Shown one piece after another: positions 7,586 through 14,224 of a stretch of DNA of 15,866 bases. The position numbers and the translations under genes were made by a program. Under the pieces are notes generated by a model, which saw only the letters and a list, made by a program, of their open reading frames with translations, was not told the origin of the DNA and searched no databases. Origin of the DNA: Ruminococcus sp. UBA3280 (GTDB taxonomy: Bacteria > Bacillota > Clostridia > Oscillospirales > Ruminococcaceae); assembly GCA_002362175.1 (NCBI GenBank), contig DETU01000051.1, positions 1-15,866 of the forward strand, given 5' to 3'. The stretch's first letter is position 1. Each line of letters begins with the position of its first letter.

Positions 7586-10500
7586 ATGAAACATAATTTA
7601 AACCGTCAGGCTGAGAAAACGGGAAAAAAACAGAAGATGATTATAAGACTTCTCATTCCAATGTTTTTTCTGATACTTTTTCAGCTTATCACGTTTTTTT
7701 CCGTTCTTACTCTCGGCGGTGAATTTACATTTATAAAAAAATATGCCTATGACACTCTTGTTGAGAAAACACGTAACCGAACAAGTTACGTTGAGAAAGA
7801 ACTTTGTCAGAAAGTAACTTTTGTAAAGGAGTCGGCATTGGAAATAAATTCGATGATTATGGAAAAACTGGAGGAGAACGGCTCGGATATTTCACGTATT
7901 AAAACGGATAAGGAATTTAACCGTGAAATAATGGAATCCTCCGTTGACAAAATCATATATCTTATGCGGAGAAGCCTTTCAAATGATGTTTATCTTATTC
8001 TTGAAACGGGTGAACTTTACAACAATGACAGCATGGCGGACGAGGCAAAAGCAGGAATGTATCTGCGTGACCTTGACCCGTCAACCGAGTCGGGTTATAG
8101 CGACTTGCTTATGGAAATGGGTTATTCTTCCATATCAAAGGATTTCGGAATTATTCTTGATTCGGGCTGGAAAGCTCGTTTTGAACCCGACCCTGACGAT
8201 ACCGAAAACTATGATTTTTATTATCAGACAATTAAAAGTGCTGAAGAAAACAATACACTTTCAGTGGAAAAACTCGGATACTGGAGCGGTTTTTCAAAGA
8301 TTGACCGTAATAGTATCGCAAGTATGAAATATACAGTTCCGCTTATCGCAGACGACGGGACTGTTTACGGAGTTCTCGGAATAGGTCTCACAGAAAAGAC
8401 TATCCTTGTAAATCTTCCACCTAATGATTTTGTAAGTGAAAGTGCGTGTTACGTTCTCTGTAACGGCAAGGACGACGAGGATATTTTCAATGTATGTATG
8501 CATTCGGGAGCAGCTTTCAACCGTCTTATAGGAACACAGAAAATTTTACAGCCTTCGGATAAAATTGACGGCAATATGTATGACTTTAATCTTGATTCCG
8601 GCATTGACGCTGTCGGAAACATACAGGTTATGAATCTTTATGACGCTGAAAGTTTTTATGCGGGCGACCAGTGGGCATTGATTTCAGTTGCAGAAAAAAG
8701 TGATGTTCTTTTTGTTTTCACGAATTTAATAAAGATGCTTTTGCTTTCCGCACTGATTTCATTGGCAACAAGTATTGTAGTAATTGTCATAAGCTGTGGC
8801 AACGTTGTTAAACCTATTTCGGCAGTTATCAAAACAATGAACTCACAGAGGGAATATAATCAGGTGATACGTTTTCAGTCCACAAATATATATGAACTTG
8901 ACAAACTTACAAATGCCATTACACAGTTGCAGATAAATGTGCAGGATTTTTCTTCTCAGGTTTCAAAAATGATTCGTATTGCCGATGTAGGACTTTATAT
9001 GTTTATGTATGATAATATGGACGATAGTATCTTTGTGGGACAGAGTATGCTGAAACTCCTGAATCTTCATGTTGATTCCAACGAAGATATTGTTATAAGC
9101 CGTCAGCTTTTCATTGAAAATATAGTTTCGGAGGAAACAAGGGCGATTATTTCGGAATGTCTTGATGTGAATAACGAAAACTCTGAAACCAGTTTTTCAA
9201 AGGAATACAGCATTGCACAGAAAAACGGAAGTAATATATGGATGCGTCTCAGTATGGTATGCAACCGTAACAAGACTATCGGCGTTCTTCAGGATATAAC
9301 AAGTACAGTTCTTGAAAAACAGCGTATAGAGTATGAGCGTGACTATGACGGCACAACGGGTCTGCTTAACCGTCATGCATACTATCACAAAGTAAACGAA
9401 CTTTTCTCTCATAAGGAAAAACTTAAAGTAACGGCGTTTATAATGATTGACCTTGACAATCTTAAATATGTAAATGATACTTATGGTCATGATTTTGGTG
9501 ATGATTATATAAAAACAGCGGCTACCGTACTGAAAGGTTTTCAAAAATACGGCGGTATAGTGTCACGTTTGTCGGGTGACGAGTTTAATGTATGTCTTTC
9601 GGGATTTTCCTCAAAGGAAGAAATACGTGAAATTATTTCTGAAATACGTTCTGATTTGCTTGAAAGCTATTGTCTGCTTTCGGACGGTACTCATTACAAA
9701 ATACGTGCAAGTGCAGGAATTTCATGGTATCCCGACGATTCAACATCTTCCGAGCTTCTCATGAAGTATGCAGACTTTGCAATGTATACAATCAAGCATA
9801 CCACAAAAGGTGCGGTTGCGGAATTTGACATGAACGCTTATGCAAAGGATTCTGTTCTGATAACGGGCGTTGAGGAAATGAATAAAATTATTGATGAATG
9901 TCGCATAAAGTATGCTTTTCACAGTATTATTTCAGCAAAGACAGGTGAAATTTACGGCTATGAAGCTTTGATGCGTCCGCAGTCCGCAATTCTTCATTCT
10001 CCTGCTGAACTTCTCCGCATTGCAAAAACAGGTGCAAAGCTTTATGATATAGAACGTCTTACGTGGACGGAATCTCTCAGGGCTTTCCGCCGACAAATTG
10101 AACTCGGAAATATTCCTGACGATACGCATATTTTTATCAATACTATTTCCAATTCCGTACTTGAAAAGGCTGATGTTGACATAGTTGAACAAGAAAACGG
10201 CGATTTGCTTTCACGTATAGTAATGGAAATTATTGAAAGTGAAGATGTAAACGAAGAATACAACGAACGTAAACTCAAACGTCTTGAACGTTGGCACGCT
10301 CATCTTGCTCTTGATGATTTCGGAACAGGTTACAACAGTGAATATGCTCTCATTACCCTGCACCCGAATATCATTAAAATTGACCGTTCAATCATAAGCG
10401 GTTGCGACAGGGATATAAGCAGACGTACTATAATAAGCAGTATTGTGAATCTTGCCAAAACCAAAAATATATGTGTTCTTGCGGAAGGTGTTGAAACGGA

Positions 10501-10630
10501 AGGTGAACTGAAAACAGTAATAGAAAACGGTGTTGACTTGTTGCAGGGATATTTTATAAACCGTCCCGTTTTTGAACCTCAGCCCATTCCACAGGAAGTT
10601 ATTGACAAAATCATTGAATACAATAAGTAA
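7586..10630 (+). CDS. Membrane sensor with PAS, GGDEF and EAL domains (c-di-GMP synthase/phosphodiesterase)
   Basis: A 1014-aa bifunctional c-di-GMP enzyme. GGAG (7573-7576) is nine bases before ATG 7586, so the in-frame TTG at 7571, which lies just ahead of that site, is not the start. Order: membrane segment 18-44; extracellular region of about 330 residues, probably a double Cache sensor; membrane segment about 374-407; HAMP-like linker; PAS-like domain about 465-580; GGDEF about 590-755; EAL about 770-1010. The cyclase site is SGDEF (663-667), an accepted active variant, with DLDNLKYVNDTYGH upstream. The product-inhibition RxxD position reads KYGG, so the I-site is missing. The EAL domain keeps EAL (793-795), Asn852, Glu881, Asp910-Asp911, Lys931, Glu967, Glu970 and Gln987, so it should cleave c-di-GMP. 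Translationally close to the binding-protein gene (17-base gap). Which activity dominates cannot be told from sequence. Confidence 0.9.
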   Translation: MKHNLNRQAEKTGKKQKMIIRLLIPMFFLILFQLITFFSVLTLGGEFTFIKKYAYDTLVEKTRNRTSYVEKELCQKVTFVKESALEINSMIMEKLEENGSDISRIKTDKEFNREIMESSVDKIIYLMRRSLSNDVYLILETGELYNNDSMADEAKAGMYLRDLDPSTESGYSDLLMEMGYSSISKDFGIILDSGWKARFEPDPDDTENYDFYYQTIKSAEENNTLSVEKLGYWSGFSKIDRNSIASMKYTVPLIADDGTVYGVLGIGLTEKTILVNLPPNDFVSESACYVLCNGKDDEDIFNVCMHSGAAFNRLIGTQKILQPSDKIDGNMYDFNLDSGIDAVGNIQVMNLYDAESFYAGDQWALISVAEKSDVLFVFTNLIKMLLLSALISLATSIVVIVISCGNVVKPISAVIKTMNSQREYNQVIRFQSTNIYELDKLTNAITQLQINVQDFSSQVSKMIRIADVGLYMFMYDNMDDSIFVGQSMLKLLNLHVDSNEDIVISRQLFIENIVSEETRAIISECLDVNNENSETSFSKEYSIAQKNGSNIWMRLSMVCNRNKTIGVLQDITSTVLEKQRIEYERDYDGTTGLLNRHAYYHKVNELFSHKEKLKVTAFIMIDLDNLKYVNDTYGHDFGDDYIKTAATVLKGFQKYGGIVSRLSGDEFNVCLSGFSSKEEIREIISEIRSDLLESYCLLSDGTHYKIRASAGISWYPDDSTSSELLMKYADFAMYTIKHTTKGAVAEFDMNAYAKDSVLITGVEEMNKIIDECRIKYAFHSIISAKTGEIYGYEALMRPQSAILHSPAELLRIAKTGAKLYDIERLTWTESLRAFRRQIELGNIPDDTHIFINTISNSVLEKADVDIVEQENGDLLSRIVMEIIESEDVNEEYNERKLKRLERWHAHLALDDFGTGYNSEYALITLHPNIIKIDRSIISGCDRDISRRTIISSIVNLAKTKNICVLAEGVETEGELKTVIENGVDLLQGYFINRPVFEPQPIPQEVIDKIIEYNK

Positions 10631-10633
10631 TAG

Positions 10634-10673
10634 AAAATACTCCCTTGTCTGATATGACAGGGGAGTGTTTTTT
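10634..10673. terminator. Strong terminator shared by convergent operons
   Basis: ACTCCCTTGTC (10639-10649) pairs with GACAGGGGAGT (10656-10666), with one G-T wobble and a 6-base loop, followed by TTTTTT (10668-10673) on the plus strand. A short A-run at 10634-10637 allows it to work for the minus-strand operon too. The histidine kinase stop codon (10675-10673) sits at its edge. Confidence 0.9.
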
Positions 10674-11545
10674 CAGAAATAAAGTTTTATGATAAGCCGT
10701 CCGTTTTCGAGTTCTGCGGAAATTTCACCTCCCATTCTTTTAGTGAGAAGTTTTGCGATTGAAAGCCCTAGACCCGTTGAGTTTCTTGCGTTTTCTACAG
10801 TATAGAAACGGTCAAATAATTTTTCTGCTTCTATGGACGTGAGTTTTTTTGCGGAGTTTGAAAAAGCTATAACACCTTCTTCGGAAAGTCTGACCTGAAA
10901 ATCACCGTCACTGTATTTAAGGGCATTGCTTATGATATTGGAAAAAATTCTTGAAAGAGCAGATTTGTCAAGTTTTTTTTCTGTTCTTGTTTCTGAAATA
11001 TCAATGTCAGGAACTATTCCGCACTTTGTTATTGCTCCGTAGAATCCCGCAAGAGTTTCTTCAAGAACGTCATTTATACAGAGCATTTCAAGATTTGTTT
11101 CCTGTACGGACGCTATTATTGAATAGCGGAAAAGTTCTTCCGTAAGCTGTTTCATAACATCTGTACGGTTGCGTATCATAGCGGTATAATGTGAGATTTC
11201 ATCATTTCCGCCGATATTTTCCATTAAGTCAAGATAACCGATTATTGCGGTAAGAGGGGTTCTCAAATCGTGTGAAATATTGGTTATCGCCTCTTTTAGT
11301 TCGAGGTCGCCCCGTTCATAGTTCTGACGCTTTTTACGCAGTTCTTTTAACTGAACGTTCAGACTGTCGGCAAGTATGCACATATCTTTGTCACGTGAAG
11401 ATATGCCGATAAGAGTATTTGTGCTGATTTCAAGCCTGTACGCAAGTTCATCTTTGATTTCACGGGCGGATTTCTTTATAAGATAAAGTTTTATTGAAAG
11501 CAGAGTTGTTGCGATAAACAGAATACAGACAAGAATATACAGCAC
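10673..11545 (-). CDS. Sensor histidine kinase with no extracellular sensor domain
   Basis: A 290-aa membrane histidine kinase that should phosphorylate the response regulator encoded at the head of the same operon. It has one clear N-terminal hydrophobic segment (about 2-22) and no room for an outer sensor. A coiled linker leads to the H-box ISHDLRTPLTAI with His92. The ATPase domain has N-box NIISNALKYS, a degenerate G1 region (VIAFSNSAKK instead of DxGxG), F-box LFDRFY and G2 GLGLSIAKLL. That pattern is common in kinases tied to peptide/antibiotic ABC transporters, where the transporter does the sensing. The start is GTG 11545, nine bases after the AAGGAG (complement of 11555-11560) that overlaps the permease stop; no in-frame ATG suits. 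Fourteen bases separate it from the permease gene. Confidence 0.9.
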   Translation of the reverse strand: MLYILVCILFIATTLLSIKLYLIKKSAREIKDELAYRLEISTNTLIGISSRDKDMCILADSLNVQLKELRKKRQNYERGDLELKEAITNISHDLRTPLTAIIGYLDLMENIGGNDEISHYTAMIRNRTDVMKQLTEELFRYSIIASVQETNLEMLCINDVLEETLAGFYGAITKCGIVPDIDISETRTEKKLDKSALSRIFSNIISNALKYSDGDFQVRLSEEGVIAFSNSAKKLTSIEAEKLFDRFYTVENARNSTGLGLSIAKLLTKRMGGEISAELENGRLIIKLYF

Positions 11546-11559
11546 TATGTTTCACTCCT

Positions 11560-12420
11560 TTATTTCAAATCTTTTTTCCGGAATAATATTATTCCGAGAG
11601 CCGTTGTAACGACAAGTATTATACCGTCGTAACCTGCGAATTTACCGGCATTTTCAGTACTTGTCATAGCCGATTCATACATATGCGATACAGGTATAAC
11701 ATCATAAATTGTCTGATAAATTTTACGCTTTGTACCGGTAAGATAATCAAGATTTTTTTCTCTTTCTATTTCCACTAATTCCTGAGTTTCCTCATCAAAG
11801 TATTTTCCGCCTTCATAGTATTCCGGCTGTGAGAGTTTGTTGGATATTGTAAGTGTTGCGACAAACATTATCATTGTTACAATAAGAACCGCAACAGACG
11901 CACCTGCCTTGCTGTTTACAAACATTGTAATCATTATCATAAGAGCCGTTACCGATATAAACGCAATTATCATATATAAAGTGATTTCAAGAATTTTCGG
12001 GACTGTAAGTACTTCCATACCGCATAAAGCAGCACCGACAGTGCAGTTAATCAGAATGTGTATAATAACACCAATAAGCACGCCCGCTGAACATACTATC
12101 AGGTTGGCAAAATATATATTACTTCTTTTGTGTCCTACAATGAGTTTATTTCTTATAGTACCATCGGAGTATTCCGTGCCGACAAAATTCCCGACAAGTA
12201 CAGGAACGGCAAACAGAATATACAACAAACTGACAAACAAAATACCGTCCATCGTGTGATATTCAGGGGGTAATTTAGCGTACTCTTCTATATTTCTCTG
12301 ATAGTCAAGATATCGCATCAGTATCATAAAAGCACTTATACCAACTGAAAATATCATATAAAGTTTGAAAACTCCGCTTTTGAAAAGTCTTGTGAAATTT
12401 GCGGAAATAAGTTTACTCAT
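11560..12420 (-). CDS. ABC-2 type transporter permease
   Basis: A 286-aa integral membrane subunit that should pair with the adjacent ATPase to export or detoxify a peptide or drug. About six membrane segments are visible: roughly 18-37, 60-80, then VCSAGVLIGVIIHILI, TLYMIIAFISVTALMIMITMF, SVAVLIVTMIMFVATLTI and a C-terminal GIILVVTTALGIILF. EYSDGTIRNKLIVG after the second segment is the cytoplasmic motif typical of ABC-2 permeases. About 70 polar residues between segments 5 and 6 form an outer loop. ATG 12420 is chosen over an upstream in-frame ATG at 12435, because GGAGG (12433-12429) follows that upstream ATG and serves the second. Its first 8 bases overlap the end of the ATPase gene, so translation is probably coupled. 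Confidence 0.88.
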   Translation of the reverse strand: MSKLISANFTRLFKSGVFKLYMIFSVGISAFMILMRYLDYQRNIEEYAKLPPEYHTMDGILFVSLLYILFAVPVLVGNFVGTEYSDGTIRNKLIVGHKRSNIYFANLIVCSAGVLIGVIIHILINCTVGAALCGMEVLTVPKILEITLYMIIAFISVTALMIMITMFVNSKAGASVAVLIVTMIMFVATLTISNKLSQPEYYEGGKYFDEETQELVEIEREKNLDYLTGTKRKIYQTIYDVIPVSHMYESAMTSTENAGKFAGYDGIILVVTTALGIILFRKKDLK

Positions 12421-13327
12421 GTTTACCGCCTCCAATCAGATTAATGAAGTAGCTTTCAAGTGATTCATCACGTTCCGACACTGTAATAAGTTCACAGTTT
12501 TCGGCATGAAGTGCAAATACAAGTTCCGTAACGCTTATCTGTGCGAAAATATCTGCTGTTCTGTCGTCGATTACGCTGTATTCAATATTTAGCCTGTCCA
12601 TGACACTTGAAAATACATTCATATCGGAAACGGTAACACGCATACATTTCCTGCATACCTGCTCCAGTTCTTCGGCACTTATTTCCTTGACCATGTGTCC
12701 GCCGTCAATAAATCCGTAATGTGTGGCAAGCTTTGAAAGTTCGTCAAGAATGTGACTTGAAATAAGCACTGTTATCTGTCTTTCACGGTTGAGTTTAAGA
12801 ATAAGTTCACGGATTTCAACAATGCCCTGTGGGTCAAGACCGTTTACAGGCTCGTCAAGTACAAGAAAATCGGGGTCACCTGCGAGTGCGGTGGCTATTC
12901 CGAGACGCTGACGCATACCGAGTGAAAAATTCTTTGCTTTTTTCTTTCCCGTGTTTTCAAGTCCGACAAGTTTGAGCAGGTCTTTTACACCGTCGAATGA
13001 CGGCATACCTAAAATGCGGAACTGTTCCTTTAAATTTTCTTCGGCTGTCATGTTGAGATAAATGGACGGCGTTTCAACAACCGCACCCATTCTTCTTCTC
13101 GATTTGAGGATATTCGGATTTTCGTTTGTAATTCCGTAAATCTCAAAGTTTCCGCTTGTCACTCCCTGTAATCCGCATATGAGACGTATAAGTGTTGTTT
13201 TGCCTGCACCGTTTTTGCCGACAAAGCCGTATATAGAACCTTTCGGGACGTGCATTGAAAGATTGTTGAGAGCTTTGAAGTTTCTGTAATGCTTGCAAAG
13301 TGAATTTGTTGTCAGAACATATTCCAT
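12413..13327 (-). CDS. ABC transporter ATP-binding protein (BcrA-like)
   Basis: A 304-aa cytoplasmic ATPase of the bacitracin/lantibiotic-resistance type. Visible: Walker A GKNGAGKT (37-44), Q-loop region around VVETPSIY, signature FSLGMRQR (134-141, in place of LSGGQ), Walker B FLVLDEP with Glu159, D-loop GLDPQG and SSHIL switch His. About 80 further C-terminal residues are typical of BcrA-like proteins. ATG 13327 has an excellent AAAGGAGGT (complement of 13345-13337) nine bases upstream. It overlaps the permease gene by 8 bases. An 84-base gap separates it from the response regulator gene upstream; that gap carries its own -10 box and four phased repeats, so it can probably be induced separately from the regulator. 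Confidence 0.93.
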   Translation of the reverse strand: MEYVLTTNSLCKHYRNFKALNNLSMHVPKGSIYGFVGKNGAGKTTLIRLICGLQGVTSGNFEIYGITNENPNILKSRRRMGAVVETPSIYLNMTAEENLKEQFRILGMPSFDGVKDLLKLVGLENTGKKKAKNFSLGMRQRLGIATALAGDPDFLVLDEPVNGLDPQGIVEIRELILKLNRERQITVLISSHILDELSKLATHYGFIDGGHMVKEISAEELEQVCRKCMRVTVSDMNVFSSVMDRLNIEYSVIDDRTADIFAQISVTELVFALHAENCELITVSERDESLESYFINLIGGGKHE

Positions 13328-13359
13328 TCTGAAAATACCTCCTTTTTGAATATGTCTGT

Positions 13360-13419
13360 ATTATAACGGACAAAAGTTAAGAAAGCGGTAAAGAAAAGGG
13401 TAAAGATTCGGTTAAGATT
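13360..13419 (-). promoter_or_regulatory. Promoter of the ABC/kinase genes with four phased operator repeats
   Basis: On the minus strand TATAAT lies at 13365-13360, but nothing like a -35 box lies 16-18 bases upstream. That zone is instead filled with four copies of a 9-mer, read on the plus strand: GTTAAGAAA (13376), GTAAAGAAA (13388), GTAAAGATT (13400) and GTTAAGATT (13411), spaced 12, 12 and 11 bases. Repeats about one helical turn apart over a missing -35 are what OmpR-family activators bind. The last copy overlaps the stop codon of the response regulator gene. Confidence 0.75.
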
Positions 13420-14077
13420 TTTCGGACATCTTGAACCCTATTCCCCATACTGCTTCTATATAGTCGGTTTCGGAATGTTCACGGAATTTTCTGCGGATAT
13501 TGCTGATGTGGACTTTCAGTGAACTTTCCACACAGTCGGGAGTGTCAAGACTTATGCGGTCAAGTATTGTTGACTTTGTTATTACCTGTGACGGATTCTG
13601 CATAAGTAACTTCAATATCGCAAACTCCGTCTTTGTAAGTCTGACGGGATTATTTTTAACCGTGACTTCATGTGTTTCGGTATTTAATATAATATCGGAA
13701 AATTCAAGCGTTTTGGAGTTTTCAAAAGACACCTTTCTTAACTGTACCGCAATACGTGCAAGAAGTTCTGCGGTATCAAAGGGTTTTGTTATGTAGTCGG
13801 ATGCACCGTCAAGAAGCAGTTTTACTTTGCTGTGAACATCAGCCTTTGCACTCATTACTATAACAGGAATGTCCTTTATTTTCGGCAGGACTTTTTCACC
13901 TGAAAGTCCGGGTAACATCAAGTCGAGAAGTATAAGGTCGGGGGAATTTTCCGACAGCATATAAAGTGCTTCCGTACCTGAAAAGGCACTTAAAGTTTTG
14001 TAATTGTTCTTTTCAAGAAGTTCGGTAAGCATGGCGTTTATATATATGTCGTCATCTATTATTGCAATTGTTTTCAA
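13412..14077 (-). CDS. OmpR-family response regulator
   Basis: A 221-aa two-component regulator. The receiver domain (1-118) has the acidic pocket IIDDD, phospho-acceptor Asp52 in LILLDLMLPG, Ser in VMSAK and Lys in DYITKPFD. A winged helix-turn-helix (about 130-218) carries TKTEFAILKLL, the recognition helix CVESSLKVHISNIRRKF, and a wing ending EAVWGIGFKM. The start is TTG 14077; the Shine-Dalgarno AAGGAGATGA (complement of 14094-14085) ends seven bases before it, and no in-frame ATG lies between. It heads an operon with ABC genes and, last, the histidine kinase, its likely partner. The TTAAGATT-type repeats before this gene and before the ATPase gene are its likely targets, giving autoregulation and transporter induction. 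Confidence 0.93.
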   Translation of the reverse strand: MKTIAIIDDDIYINAMLTELLEKNNYKTLSAFSGTEALYMLSENSPDLILLDLMLPGLSGEKVLPKIKDIPVIVMSAKADVHSKVKLLLDGASDYITKPFDTAELLARIAVQLRKVSFENSKTLEFSDIILNTETHEVTVKNNPVRLTKTEFAILKLLMQNPSQVITKSTILDRISLDTPDCVESSLKVHISNIRRKFREHSETDYIEAVWGIGFKMSEKS

Positions 14078-14102
14078 GAATAAGTCATCTCCTTCTGATA
14101 AA

Positions 14103-14131
14103 ATTATATCATAAATCTGCTATATGTTCAA
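14103..14131 (-). promoter_or_regulatory. Extended -10 promoter of the response regulator operon
   Basis: Minus strand: TTGAAC (14131-14126), 17 bases, TATAAT (14108-14103), with the extended TG (14111-14110, TGaTATAAT). The -35 matches 4 of 6. The paired 9-bp repeats begin 7 bases upstream of this -35. Confidence 0.75.
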
Positions 14132-14138
14132 TATTATC

Positions 14139-14158
14139 AATCTTAATAAAATCTTAAT
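14139..14158. repeat. Perfect 9-bp direct repeat, 11-bp period, between divergent promoters
   Basis: AATCTTAAT occurs at 14139-14147 and again at 14150-14158, two bases apart. On the minus strand this reads ATTAAGATT twice, 8 of 9 identical to the GTTAAGATT unit before the ABC ATPase gene. It lies between the -35 of the response regulator (ending 14131) and that of the methyltransferase (from 14164). This fits an OmpR-family dimer site; it could act on either promoter. Confidence 0.65.
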
Positions 14159-14163
14159 CTGAC

Positions 14164-14192
14164 TTGAAAATTCGTTTGCTTTGTGGTATAAT
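14164..14192 (+). promoter_or_regulatory. Extended -10 promoter of the DNA methyltransferase gene
   Basis: TTGAAA (14164-14169), 17 bases, TATAAT (14187-14192), with extended TG at 14184-14185 (TGgTATAAT). The start near 14199 gives a leader of about 25 nt with GGAGG (14214-14218) six bases before ATG 14225. Confidence 0.85.
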
Positions 14193-14224
14193 TGATTTAT
14201 TAATTAACATAGCGGAGGAAAAAC

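Noticed and set aside
10673..11545. Histidine kinase as inactive because the G1 box is degenerate
   Set aside because: H-box, N-box and GLGLSIA are intact and this FSNSA-type G1 variant recurs in working kinases linked to ABC transporters.
12421..12435. ATG 12435 as start of the permease
   Set aside because: The GGAGG that would drive translation lies after this ATG and eight bases before ATG 12420, so it serves the latter.
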